A stretch of DNA of 64,000 bases from Candidatus Izemoplasma sp. (GTDB lineage Bacteria; Bacillota_I; Bacilli_A; Izemoplasmatales; Izemoplasmataceae), in contig JAXKVY010000002.1 in NCBI GenBank assembly GCA_036172455.1, positions 248,001 through 312,000 on the forward strand, in the 5' to 3' direction. Under the pieces are notes generated by a model. The model had not been told where the DNA came from. It made no database searches and saw nothing but the letters and a program-made list of their open reading frames with translations. Positions 9,303 through 18,111 of this stretch are shown here, one piece after another. The position numbers and the translations under genes were made by a program. Position 1 is the first letter of the stretch; each line of letters starts with the position of its first letter.

Positions 9303-9668
9303 TTATGGATGTAGACTGATTCCTTTAAACGGTAATTTTTGATCTAAATAATCGTATACTTCTTGAATTGTTTTTTTCGGTTTGTTCCAACCAATTAAGC
9401 CATAGTATTGCACTTTCAAATCAACTGCCGTTTCGACGGGAGTGACTTGTACAATCGATACAATAATATGTGACTTTTTACCTTGTAAATATATTTCGCC
9501 ATGTGTATCATCGATTGTTTTTGTTGTATAGTCAACGCTTTTGACATAATTCAAAACCCATTCTTTTACTTTCGTGTAATTCGTCTTGTAATAATGTGTT
9601 CGTAATCCTTCAATACTATGCATTTCGCGGGTTTCAAGTATCGTTTTTAAAAAGTCTAAGGCACCCAT
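9303..9668 (-). CDS. Conserved-looking small protein of unknown function
   Basis: A 121-aa soluble protein with no signal peptide or membrane segment and no motif I recognise. The C-terminal half looks like alternating beta strands (SHIIVSIVQVTPVETAVDLKV) followed by a helix. GGAGTGTGACAT precedes the ATG. It lies 3 bp after coaE and 12 bp before dnaB, inside a cluster that is otherwise conserved from polA to dnaI, so a role near replication or cofactor supply is possible but unproven. Confidence 0.6.
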   Translation of the reverse strand: MGALDFLKTILETREMHSIEGLRTHYYKTNYTKVKEWVLNYVKSVDYTTKTIDDTHGEIYLQGKKSHIIVSIVQVTPVETAVDLKVQYYGLIGWNKPKKTIQEVYDYLDQKLPFKGISLHP

Positions 9669-9671
9669 ATG

Positions 9672-10268
9672 TCACACTCCTAGTGTTTCAATTAAGTTAT
9701 TAAATTGCTTTTTGGTTTCAATAATTGATGTCGAGTTATCAATTACATAATCTGCTTTTTTACGTTTCTCTTCTAAAAACATTTGTGCATTGATTTTTTG
9801 TTTTGCAAAGGTATCACTAATTTCATCACGATCAACCAACCGCTCAATTTGTTTTGCTTGATTAACATATACTAATACACTCATATCAACTAATGTGATA
9901 AAATCTGTTTCAAACAATAACGGTACATCTATAACAATCACCGGTACATCAAGTACTTTTAGCTTCTCAATTTCCGATAATACAACCCGCTTAACATGCG
10001 GATGAACAATATCATTTAATTCTTGTCTAAGTTGTTTATCATTATAGATTAATGCCCCAAGCCGTTTTCTGTTAATCGATTGATCAACGCCTAATATTTT
10101 ATCACCAAATGCATTGACTAATTCATGATATACAACAGAGTGCTTGTGATATAAATCATGTGCAATTTGATCCGTATCAATAACAGGAATATCAGCTTCT
10201 TTGAACATTGAAGATACCGTTGATTTTCCAGAGGCTATCCCGCCTGTTAATCCAATAATCTTTGTCAT
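9672..10268 (-). CDS. coaE: Dephospho-CoA kinase
   Basis: Final step of CoA synthesis: phosphorylation of dephospho-CoA on the ribose 3'-OH. The 198-aa protein starts MTKIIGLTGGIASGKSTV (P-loop GGIASGKS). DADQIAH-like DTDQIAHDLY, HPHVKRVV and the lid segment RLVDRDEISDTFAKQKI follow. The ATG at 10268 has GGGTGATT at good spacing. A GTG at 10280 is in frame but would place the Shine-Dalgarno inside the coding sequence. It follows mutM, as in the Bacillus polA-mutM-coaE cluster. Confidence 0.94.
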   Translation of the reverse strand: MTKIIGLTGGIASGKSTVSSMFKEADIPVIDTDQIAHDLYHKHSVVYHELVNAFGDKILGVDQSINRKRLGALIYNDKQLRQELNDIVHPHVKRVVLSEIEKLKVLDVPVIVIDVPLLFETDFITLVDMSVLVYVNQAKQIERLVDRDEISDTFAKQKINAQMFLEEKRKKADYVIDNSTSIIETKKQFNNLIETLGV

Positions 10269-10325
10269 ATAATCACCCACTTTTCCTCAGTAGCATTATA
10301 TCATAAAACCGTACTAAATTATAGA

Positions 10326-11150
10326 TTAGTATCGTTTCTTTTGACATTTTTTACAATAGTAGGTCCCTCTGCCACCAACTTTAATCTTGAGTATCTCTTG
10401 CCCACATTGTTTACATATGTCTTGGCCATGGACATTAAGTTGTTGTTGGAAACGACCAGTAACTCCTAAACTTGAGGTATAACTTCTAATTGTTGTACCA
10501 CCTTGTTTAATCGCTTCAGTTAAAACATTTCGACTGTATTTTATAATATTTTTTACATCTTTTTTGCGTATATTATGACTCGGTGTTTCAGGGTGAAGTC
10601 CACATAAAAATAACACTTCATTCACGTATATATTTCCTAATCCAGCGATAATGTTTTGATCTAATAACGCTGATTTAATTGCGATTGTTTTCCGTTTCAA
10701 TATAGGATATAAATAATCGACAGTCATCCTGTCATCAAAGGGTTCTGGACCCATCTTTTGAATTGGTTCAAAATCAGGTAAATCAGATTGTTTAATTAAA
10801 TCAAATGTACCAAATTTACGTGTATCATGATAGCGCATAGTTAGTCCATCTTGAAAATAAAATATGACATGTTCATGTTTATCTTTACCTTGGTCTAAGG
10901 GTTTAATAAAATATCGACCTTCCATGCGCAAATGACTAATTAAAAACCAGTCACCAAGATGAAACAAGAGATATTTACCAATCCGACTAATATCTGCGAT
11001 CGTTGTATTCTCTAAAATGCTTTTAAATTGTTCAATTGATGTATTTCTAACCATTTTTGGAATAAAAACATCCACATCACGAATTGTTTTACCCGCAACA
11101 AGATGTTTTAAAGAGCGTTTAACCGTTTCTACTTCAGGTAACTCAGGCAC
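10326..11150 (-). CDS. mutM: Formamidopyrimidine-DNA glycosylase
   Basis: Bifunctional glycosylase/AP lyase that removes 8-oxoguanine and formamidopyrimidines. The N-terminal PELPEVE motif contains the catalytic Pro2 and Glu3. HxTH-like and H2TH regions are present (ALLDQNIIAGLGNIYVNEVL). The C-terminal zinc finger has C-x2-C ... C-x2-C (CKQCGQE and YYCKKCQ). Length 274 aa is standard. The start is GTG, with GGAGAAG upstream. The gene shares its first base with the last base of the nitroreductase stop region (both at 11150), indicating translational coupling. Confidence 0.95.
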   Translation of the reverse strand: MPELPEVETVKRSLKHLVAGKTIRDVDVFIPKMVRNTSIEQFKSILENTTIADISRIGKYLLFHLGDWFLISHLRMEGRYFIKPLDQGKDKHEHVIFYFQDGLTMRYHDTRKFGTFDLIKQSDLPDFEPIQKMGPEPFDDRMTVDYLYPILKRKTIAIKSALLDQNIIAGLGNIYVNEVLFLCGLHPETPSHNIRKKDVKNIIKYSRNVLTEAIKQGGTTIRSYTSSLGVTGRFQQQLNVHGQDICKQCGQEILKIKVGGRGTYYCKKCQKKRY

Positions 11151-11653
11151 TACTCTTCTCCATAGGTATTATAGTGAACCCGTTTAGGGTCATAACGTAA
11201 TGTCACAGATGCTTCTTTTTCAGGATACCCTAAGGCAATCATTGAAAATGCATGGCCTTTTTTGATATGTAAGACCTCATCAACATGTGTGAAACGCTCT
11301 TCTTTTGGAAATACACCAATCCATACGGCCCCTAAGCTAAGTTCTGTGGCACGTAATAAGATATTTTGGGTAGCGGCTGCACAATCTTGTGGCGCCATTA
11401 CTGGTGATTTATCCGTTTCTTTCATCACAACAACAATCGCTTTACTAACGTCTTTCAACATCCATGCGCCACGAGATGTCTGCGACAGTTGTTCTAATAA
11501 AGAGGCATTATCAACAACAATAAATTCCCAAGGTTGTTGATTGACAGCGCTTGGTGCTTGCATAGCTGCCTTTAATAATTCATCTATGATATCGTTTGGA
11601 ATTGGTTGGTCAGTATACTGTCTAATACTTTTTCGCTGTAATAATAAACTCAT
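11150..11653 (-). CDS. Nitroreductase family protein
   Basis: FMN-dependent oxidoreductase fold of 167 aa. Family features are RKSIRQYTDQPIP at the N-terminus (FMN phosphate/ring binding), APSAVNQQPWEFIVV (the PSxxNxQPW signature) and a C-terminal ALGYPEKE. The physiological substrate cannot be told; relatives reduce nitro compounds, quinones or flavins. GGAGGAGAAGA precedes the ATG. It is nested between the efflux gene (4-bp overlap) and mutM, an insertion relative to the Bacillus polA-mutM arrangement. Confidence 0.85.
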   Translation of the reverse strand: MSLLLQRKSIRQYTDQPIPNDIIDELLKAAMQAPSAVNQQPWEFIVVDNASLLEQLSQTSRGAWMLKDVSKAIVVVMKETDKSPVMAPQDCAAATQNILLRATELSLGAVWIGVFPKEERFTHVDEVLHIKKGHAFSMIALGYPEKEASVTLRYDPKRVHYNTYGEE

Positions 11654-12522
11654 TCTTCTCCTCCTGGGTTAACATGGACACTTACGTGACATATTTTCTC
11701 TTGATTTTGTAATAATTCATGAACATTATGCGCAATATCGTGACCTTCTTTCACACTTAAAGTGCCATCAACACGAATATCGACAATTGCTTGAAAGTAT
11801 GGTCCATAGGCAATCATATCAAGGTGATCAACATTTCTCACACCAGGCACATCTTCAATCAATACCTGATATTTTTCACAGATCTTTTTAGATACACTCT
11901 TACCTTGTAGTGAATGAATTGCTTCAAGGATAATCATCAATCCAATACGAACAATGAATAATGCGATGAGTAATGATGCAACGCGATCTCCTTTTTGAAG
12001 CCAAATGATATCAAAGTATTGACCAATATATACAAAGATTATCCCAAGGAATACAACACCACTACTAATCATATCACTAAATGATTCCATCCCTGATGCG
12101 CGAATAATTTCACTGTTCTCTTCTTTTCCTTTGCGGATTAAATAACGTGCAATTAATAACTTAACGACAATTACAAACGCCACAACTAACAAGGTGATTT
12201 GTCCTGGAATCTGAATCGGGTCGTTAAAAGTCATGATCACTCGTTTTCCAAGGTTATACGCAATGGTGATAACTGATATCCCTAAGATTAAACTTAAGAC
12301 ATATTCAAATTTACCATGGCCAAAGGGATGATCATCATCTGCTGGTTTAAAGGAATGACTTATTCCAAGAATGACAAAAACATCACTTAATAAATCACTA
12401 ATCGAATGCACCCCATCGGCAACAAGGGCAATACTGTTAAATAAAAACCCTGATATAATCTTAACAACAATCAGTAATGCATTCACTGCAAAACTGCGAT
12501 ACATAATTCGTCTTAAACGCAT
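11650..12522 (-). CDS. Cation diffusion facilitator transporter
   Basis: CDF-family proton-driven efflux of divalent metals such as Zn2+, Fe2+ or Mn2+. The 290-aa protein has about six membrane helices. The helix-2 metal motif is ALVADGVHSISDLLSD (D-x3-D type: D36, H40-x3-D pattern) and the helix-5 site is in ASGMESFSDMISS, where canonical HxxxD is ExxxD. The C-terminal cytoplasmic domain carries the histidine-rich dimer region (EGHDIAHNVHEL; HVSVHVNP). AGGTGACCT precedes the ATG. It lies 7 bp after polA. Metal preference is not assigned. Confidence 0.88.
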   Translation of the reverse strand: MRLRRIMYRSFAVNALLIVVKIISGFLFNSIALVADGVHSISDLLSDVFVILGISHSFKPADDDHPFGHGKFEYVLSLILGISVITIAYNLGKRVIMTFNDPIQIPGQITLLVVAFVIVVKLLIARYLIRKGKEENSEIIRASGMESFSDMISSGVVFLGIIFVYIGQYFDIIWLQKGDRVASLLIALFIVRIGLMIILEAIHSLQGKSVSKKICEKYQVLIEDVPGVRNVDHLDMIAYGPYFQAIVDIRVDGTLSVKEGHDIAHNVHELLQNQEKICHVSVHVNPGGEE

Positions 12523-12529
12523 AGGTCAC

Positions 12530-15151
12530 CTACTTTGTTTCGAAATAATTTAGACCTGTGTTTTGATCAACTTTTAAGGGAACATTTAAGGATACACAGG
12601 TTTCCATTGTTTCTTTTACTAACTGTTTCATACTATCTATTTCGTCTGGGTGTATATCAAATACAAGTTCATCATGAATTTGTAATAACATGGTTGATTT
12701 CAACCCTTTTGCTTGCATTTTCTCATTTAGTCTATTCATTGCTATTTTGATAATGTCAGCGGCACTGCCTTGAATTGGTGCATTCATCGCATTACGTTTA
12801 CCAGCTTCTTTTTGCATATAAACGCTTGATTGGAGTTCTGGAATATATCTACGACGGCCATACATCGTTTCAACGTAGCCTTCTTCTTTGGCATGCTTGA
12901 TGACTGAATCCATAAATGTTTTGATACTTGGAAAACGTTTATAATAGCGTTCAATAAATGTTTTCGCATCTTTTTGATTCAGCTCAGTTGAGTCGCTTAA
13001 ACCCCATGCACTTTGTCCATAAATAATACCAAAATTCACTGCCTTAGCTTGACGGCGTTCTAACGAACTAATATCGTCCTTGTCAAAAAGCAACTTAGCT
13101 GTTGCTAAATGGATATCTTCATCATTTTGGAAGGCTTCAATCATTGTCGGTTCATCTGCCATATGTGCTAAGACACGTAATTCAACCTGCGAATAATCTG
13201 CGGCAAGTAATTGATGCCCTTCTTTTGGAACGAAAATCTTTCTGATTTCACGACCTTCTTCATATCGAATAGGAATATTTTGTAAATTAGGTTCTACTGA
13301 GCTGAGTCTTCCTGTCGAGGTAAAAGCTTGTTTATAGATTGTGTGAATACGCCCATCATCTAACACAGCATTTTGTAATCCTACAATATAGGTTGAATGT
13401 AATTTTGATAAGGTTCTATAAGTCATAATTTTGGGTATAATCTCATGATGGTCAACCAACTTTTCAAGAATACTAACGCTGGTTGAATACCCTGTTTTTG
13501 TTTTCTTTTTAAACGGCAAATCAAATTTTTCAAATAGAATTTCACCAAGTTGTTGCGGTGAGTTTACATTAAATGTTTCACCCGCTAATTCATGAATCTC
13601 TTGGGTAATATGATCAATCCGTTCTTGTAGATTTTCATTTAATTCTTGGAGTTTATCTTGATCAATCAATATGCCTGTATGTTCCATTTTCGCGAGGACA
13701 CTTGCTAGTGGCAACTCAATATCTGAGAATAATTCATATTGCTTGTTCTCTCGTAATGTTTTATTCAGTTTTGGCATAAGTGTCTGCATTGCGACCGCTT
13801 TTTTCACGGCATACTGTGCATAGATTTTTTCTTCAGGGATATGGTATTTAGCCCCTTTGCCATAGACTTCTTCATGGTAAGCAATATCTTCATAATCAAA
13901 ATGTGATACAATCACTTTAAAGTCTTCCTTGGTATTATTTGGATTCAAGACATAAGCGGCAAGTAATAGATCAAAGCGGACACCATCAATGTCAAGTCCA
14001 TCTTGTAATAAACACACACGCATTGTTTTTAAATCATAAACATATTTATCCAGCTGATCATCTTTTAAAAATAGTTGGAACTGAAGTGATTGTAATACCA
14101 CATCATACGGGATAAAGAACTGCCCTTTATCATTGACAAGGCCAAACCCAAGTTTGTCTGCCTCATGATAATAACTATTAAAGGTTTCTAATGTTAAAAA
14201 GGTTCGATCTATTAATAGTTCATCTAACTCATAGACATCCTTTATGACTTTATATGATATTTCTTGTTTTTTTGGTATATCATGTTTCTTTTTATACCGT
14301 TTAATGAGTGAGTGTAACTCAAGTTCTTGATAAAACGTCATTAGCGCTTCTTCATCCTCTCCATTGAACGCTAAATCATCAAGCGTAAAGGATAACTCTA
14401 CATCTGTTTTAATGGTCGCTATTTTTTTACATGTACGCGCCATGTCTTCATGAGCCCGCACTTTCTCACCAAGTTTTCCTTTGATGTCATCTTTATGTTC
14501 GAAGACACCTTCTAAGGTGTCATATTTTTTCAAGAGTTTTGCGGCTGTTTTTTCACCAACACCTGGGATACCTGGTAAGTTATCACTTGAATCTCCCATG
14601 AGTCCTTTCATATCCGTCACTTGATTTGGTGAAACACCTAAACTCTCTTTAACAAGCTCTGGTGTGTATGAAATATAATTTTGCATGCCACGTTTTGAGG
14701 CACGCATGGTAACTTTATTGTTAACAAGTTGCAAGAGATCTTTGTCATTACTAATAATTTCAATCTCATCAAAGTCATCCTCATAGGTTTTTGCCAATGT
14801 ACCGATAATATCATCAGCCTCAATTAATTCCATTTCATGTTTGGTAATCCCTAAAACATCACAGGATGATTTAATCAAATCCACTTGCGACTTGAATTCT
14901 TCTGGCATAGGCTTCCGACCACCTTTATATTCTTCATAAGTATCATGTCGGAAAGTTTTACCGCTCTTATCAAAAGCCACTAGAATATGCGTAAATGGCT
15001 CTGAAATTAAAGAGTTCATCATATTCACAAACCCAAAAACAGCGTTGGTATATTGCCCTTTTGAGTTTTTCATTAATTGTCCTGAATATGCGGTTGCATA
15101 ATACGCTCTAAACATTATATTCGATCCATCGACTAGTAATAGTTTTTTCAT
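12530..15151 (-). CDS. polA: DNA polymerase I
   Basis: Repair and Okazaki-fragment polymerase (873 aa). The 5' nuclease domain comes first (LLLVDGSNIMFRAYYA; MGDSSDNLPGIPGVGEKTA). A middle 3'-5' exonuclease-like domain lacks the DxE metal motif (TLETFNSYY in its place), as in Bacillus, so it should not proofread. The polymerase domain follows, with motif A LAADYSQVELRVLAHMA, motif B RRQAKAVNFGIIYGQS and motif C LQIHDELVFD. It is the first gene of the polA-to-dnaI cluster. Confidence 0.97.
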   Translation of the reverse strand: MKKLLLVDGSNIMFRAYYATAYSGQLMKNSKGQYTNAVFGFVNMMNSLISEPFTHILVAFDKSGKTFRHDTYEEYKGGRKPMPEEFKSQVDLIKSSCDVLGITKHEMELIEADDIIGTLAKTYEDDFDEIEIISNDKDLLQLVNNKVTMRASKRGMQNYISYTPELVKESLGVSPNQVTDMKGLMGDSSDNLPGIPGVGEKTAAKLLKKYDTLEGVFEHKDDIKGKLGEKVRAHEDMARTCKKIATIKTDVELSFTLDDLAFNGEDEEALMTFYQELELHSLIKRYKKKHDIPKKQEISYKVIKDVYELDELLIDRTFLTLETFNSYYHEADKLGFGLVNDKGQFFIPYDVVLQSLQFQLFLKDDQLDKYVYDLKTMRVCLLQDGLDIDGVRFDLLLAAYVLNPNNTKEDFKVIVSHFDYEDIAYHEEVYGKGAKYHIPEEKIYAQYAVKKAVAMQTLMPKLNKTLRENKQYELFSDIELPLASVLAKMEHTGILIDQDKLQELNENLQERIDHITQEIHELAGETFNVNSPQQLGEILFEKFDLPFKKKTKTGYSTSVSILEKLVDHHEIIPKIMTYRTLSKLHSTYIVGLQNAVLDDGRIHTIYKQAFTSTGRLSSVEPNLQNIPIRYEEGREIRKIFVPKEGHQLLAADYSQVELRVLAHMADEPTMIEAFQNDEDIHLATAKLLFDKDDISSLERRQAKAVNFGIIYGQSAWGLSDSTELNQKDAKTFIERYYKRFPSIKTFMDSVIKHAKEEGYVETMYGRRRYIPELQSSVYMQKEAGKRNAMNAPIQGSAADIIKIAMNRLNEKMQAKGLKSTMLLQIHDELVFDIHPDEIDSMKQLVKETMETCVSLNVPLKVDQNTGLNYFETK

Positions 15152-15203
15152 TAATATTCCACCTCATTCGTTATATCTATTGTAACACAATTCACGCTTT
15201 AAA

Positions 15204-15233
15204 GAAAAAAAATACTCAGGCAAGCTGAGTATT
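15204..15233 (-). terminator. Rho-independent terminator after acpP
   Basis: Arms AATACTCAG (15211-15219) and CTGAGTATT (15225-15233), then a T-run on the minus strand; overlaps the last bases of acpP. Confidence 0.8.
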
Positions 15234-15462
15234 ATTTTTCTAATTTTTCTAGGTAATCAACAATGTCATGGACAGTCTTAATTTTTGTAGCTTCACTATC
15301 TGCGATTTCGATATCAAATTGTGATTCAATCTCCATAATTAATTCAATTGCATCCAATGAGTCTGCGCCCAGGTCCTCTGATAAATCAGAGTCTAATTTA
15401 ATATCGTCTGCCTCTATACCTAATTCTTCTGCGATGATATCTTTAACTTTATCAAAAATCAT
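15232..15462 (-). CDS. acpP: Acyl carrier protein
   Basis: A 76-aa acidic carrier for fatty-acid synthesis. The 4'-phosphopantetheine attachment serine lies in the canonical LGADSLDAIELIMEIE segment (about residue 36). Four-helix length and acidity are normal. It is monocistronic, with its own terminator. Its neighbours coaX and coaE also belong to CoA/phosphopantetheine supply, but no shared transcript is evident. No other fatty-acid genes are in the window. Confidence 0.95.
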   Translation of the reverse strand: MIFDKVKDIIAEELGIEADDIKLDSDLSEDLGADSLDAIELIMEIESQFDIEIADSEATKIKTVHDIVDYLEKLEK

Positions 15463-15532
15463 TGTGTCATCCTTTCAGTGAATTTACTCTAATTATAGTG
15501 AATTATAAAGTTTTTGTCAATAAGTGTCCTGA

Positions 15533-16276
15533 TTAAGCCTTGTTTTTTTGATAAATCTTAATAAGTCCATGTAAAATTAATTCTGGCTCTAGATGAAAAT
15601 CAGATGGTAAAATACTCTCGATAAAACGACTTGCCCCACCAGTAATAACGACGGGAGCATCTATCTTGTATTCTTCTTTAACACGCTTAATCATGCCTTC
15701 TAACATCGTTATATGTCCAAATAAAATACCTGCGTTTAAACAATCAATTGTATTAGTTGCTAGGACTGAGCGTGGTGTTTTGAACTCAAATTGGCTTAAT
15801 TGAGAGGCACCACCAACTAAACAATCTCTTTGACTAACAAGACCAGACATAATAGCAACACCGGTAATCACTCTATTTTTAATCAGTGTTAGTGTTGTCG
15901 CTGTGCCCATATCCACGACAATAACATTGTCGCCAAATGTGTCTAGTGCGCCTGCGGCTGCACTGACTAAATCTGCGCCTACTTCTTTAGGATTATCTAC
16001 TTTAATCTTTACCCCTGTTTTAATTCCTGGTGATATAAACATCGGCGTAAAGTCATAATATTTTTCAAACAGACTCTTAAAGATTTCATTCAATTCGGGT
16101 ACAACGCTTGATATAACAGCATATGTTGCCTGTTCAATGACTGGTTTTAAAATGACATAGTATTCATCTGTTGTTTTAGATTTGTCAGTTGTATAACGAT
16201 ATGTCTCAGATAATGTATTATTATCATATTGACTCAGTACAATATTTGAGTTTCCAATATCTATTAATATAACCAT
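15533..16276 (-). CDS. coaX: Type III pantothenate kinase
   Basis: Phosphorylates pantothenate, the first step of CoA synthesis, using the ASKHA-fold CoaX enzyme that is not feedback-inhibited by CoA. Seen: the phosphate-1 motif LIDIGNSNIVLS at the N-terminus, GADLVSAAAGALDTFGDN, the phosphate-2 motif VVDMGTATTLTLI, and the late VVITGGASRFI. Length 247 aa is normal. It ends close to the acpP promoter and lies 21 bp after the M42 peptidase gene. Confidence 0.93.
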   Translation of the reverse strand: MVILIDIGNSNIVLSQYDNNTLSETYRYTTDKSKTTDEYYVILKPVIEQATYAVISSVVPELNEIFKSLFEKYYDFTPMFISPGIKTGVKIKVDNPKEVGADLVSAAAGALDTFGDNVIVVDMGTATTLTLIKNRVITGVAIMSGLVSQRDCLVGGASQLSQFEFKTPRSVLATNTIDCLNAGILFGHITMLEGMIKRVKEEYKIDAPVVITGGASRFIESILPSDFHLEPELILHGLIKIYQKNKA

Positions 16277-16297
16277 GTCAATCCCAACTTTCTCTAT

Positions 16298-17365
16298 TTA
16301 TACGTTTTCTTTGATTTGTTTTACTGTGTCTTGATCAAACATTTTCAAAATGGTAAAAATAATCTTTCTCACTTCTTGATAATCGTCTTCTGAAATCATT
16401 GATGTCGTTGAATGAATATATCGTGCTGGCATACCGATTGTTGCGACAAGTGTTCCACCATTTTCTAATTGTACACGTGCTGCATCAGTACCACCCATTG
16501 ATTTGTAATATTGGTATTTGATGTTATTTTCATCTGCGACTTTTGTAATAAAGTCTTTCATTCCTTGATGCATAATAGCACTTGGGTCATAGAATCTTAG
16601 TAAGAATCCATCACCAATTGTTCCACTCACATCATCGCCATCAAAAACATCTGCACAAGGACTACAATCAACGGCAATAAAGACATCAGGTTTGACAAGT
16701 CCTGCGGCTGTTTGAGCTCCGCGTAACCCGACTTCTTCTTGCACAGTTGCGCCAGTATATAACTCGCATTTCAAATCCTCTTTTGATAGATTTTTAGCTA
16801 CTTCTAAACTCATACCGCAACCGAATCGATCATCCCATGCTTTAGAAAAATACTTCTTTCCATCTTTTGATACTGTGTAATTGTTATGTGGGACAACTTG
16901 TTGACCTATTTTAACACCTAACTCTTTGGCATGGTCTTTTGAATCAGCACCAATATCTAATAATAAATCATTAAATTTCAAAGGTTTAGGTTTCTCGCTA
17001 CTACCGCGTGTTAAATGCGGTGGTTTAGAAGCTGTAACACCGGGAATTTTTTCTAAATCATCTGTAATGATGTCCATATGTTGACTTAAAAAGACGTTCC
17101 CATGAACACCACCTAAGTTTGTCATTTTCACTAATCCATTATCTTTGATTCCAGTAACAACGGCACCAACTTCATCCATGTGTCCAGCAATCATAACTTT
17201 TGGTCCATCAGACCCTTTGTTTATGATGCCAAAAACACTCCCTAAACGGTCTTCAATGACGTCTTCGGTAAATTCTTCTAAGTGCTTTTTCATATAATCT
17301 TTAACGGATTTTTCAAAACTTGGAGCACCAGGTAAATCAACTAACTCTTTGTAAAATTTTTCCAT
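16298..17365 (-). CDS. M42-family aminopeptidase
   Basis: A 355-aa cytosolic dinuclear-metal aminopeptidase (M42 family: glutamyl aminopeptidase PepA, TET or FrvX type). Metal and catalytic motifs are visible: MIAGHMDEVGAVV (His, Asp), SKAWDDRFGCGMSLEV (bridging Asp), TVQEEVGLRGAQTAA (catalytic Glu pair), FIAVDCSP and a C-terminal YIHSTTSMIS (His). These particles degrade peptides downstream of the proteasome-like proteases. The exact residue preference is not readable. It lies 10 bp after trmB. Confidence 0.9.
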   Translation of the reverse strand: MEKFYKELVDLPGAPSFEKSVKDYMKKHLEEFTEDVIEDRLGSVFGIINKGSDGPKVMIAGHMDEVGAVVTGIKDNGLVKMTNLGGVHGNVFLSQHMDIITDDLEKIPGVTASKPPHLTRGSSEKPKPLKFNDLLLDIGADSKDHAKELGVKIGQQVVPHNNYTVSKDGKKYFSKAWDDRFGCGMSLEVAKNLSKEDLKCELYTGATVQEEVGLRGAQTAAGLVKPDVFIAVDCSPCADVFDGDDVSGTIGDGFLLRFYDPSAIMHQGMKDFITKVADENNIKYQYYKSMGGTDAARVQLENGGTLVATIGMPARYIHSTTSMISEDDYQEVRKIIFTILKMFDQDTVKQIKENV

Positions 17366-17375
17366 TCATATCCTC

Positions 17376-18008
17376 CTAAAATTTAGCAATTAATTTATTA
17401 ATATGTTGATGTAATTTCTTAAATTTTTCTTCAAACTCTGTCATTACATTCGGATGAGAAGCATCGTTATGTAAGTCACGTGTTTGATAGGTGATTGTCA
17501 TTGGATATGATGTAACTGATTCCAATGAATACGTAAAAAATGGATCATTATCCGTCTTAAAATGTAAATCCCCATCATCTATCAATAATGTCTCATACAT
17601 CTTCAGAAAACGATGATGTGTTAAGCGTCTTTTCTCATGGCGATTTTTCGGCCATGGATCACTAAATGTTAAATAGATTCGTTCAATGCTGCTGGGATTG
17701 AAAAAATTGAGTAAGAAGTTCGCATCAGCACGTAATAATAACAAATTATCTAATGGTTCTTCAATTAATTTTTCTAACGCTCTAACGATGACACTGTCAT
17801 ATTTTTCAATACCCACAAATTGAATATCAGGATGGTTCTTAGCCAACGTATAAATAAACTGACCTTTACCCATGCCAATTTCTACATGGATCTTTTTTTT
17901 AGTAAATTTTTGATCTAATAATAACGTTTCACCCTTCGTGTGGTCAATAATAAATTTCGGATGATTTTTGATTTTTTCTTTGGCACCTTTTACATGTCGT
18001 AATCTCAT
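17376..18008 (-). CDS. trmB: tRNA (guanine-N7)-methyltransferase
   Basis: SAM-dependent enzyme making m7G46 in tRNA. The 210-aa protein shows HVEIGMGKGQFIYTLA (SAM motif I), FVGIEKYDSVI, and the TrmB signature LTFSDPWPKNRHEKRRLT with LKTDNDPFF further on. Length and motif order match the family. Co-directional with the M42 aminopeptidase 10 bp downstream. Confidence 0.95.
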   Translation of the reverse strand: MRLRHVKGAKEKIKNHPKFIIDHTKGETLLLDQKFTKKKIHVEIGMGKGQFIYTLAKNHPDIQFVGIEKYDSVIVRALEKLIEEPLDNLLLLRADANFLLNFFNPSSIERIYLTFSDPWPKNRHEKRRLTHHRFLKMYETLLIDDGDLHFKTDNDPFFTYSLESVTSYPMTITYQTRDLHNDASHPNVMTEFEEKFKKLHQHINKLIAKF

Positions 18009-18085
18009 ATTATCACTCTTAAATTTAACTTAATTCTCAATAGCATTATTATAGCATTTTGTGTTATCAAACTCAAACCTAAAAC

Positions 18086-18111
18086 CAAAAAAGAAGCACG
18101 ATGTGCTTCTT
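18086..18111 (-). terminator. Rho-independent terminator after pepV
   Basis: Hairpin AAGAAGCAC/GTGCTTCTT at 18091-18111 with a T-run on the minus strand, separating pepV from trmB. Confidence 0.8.
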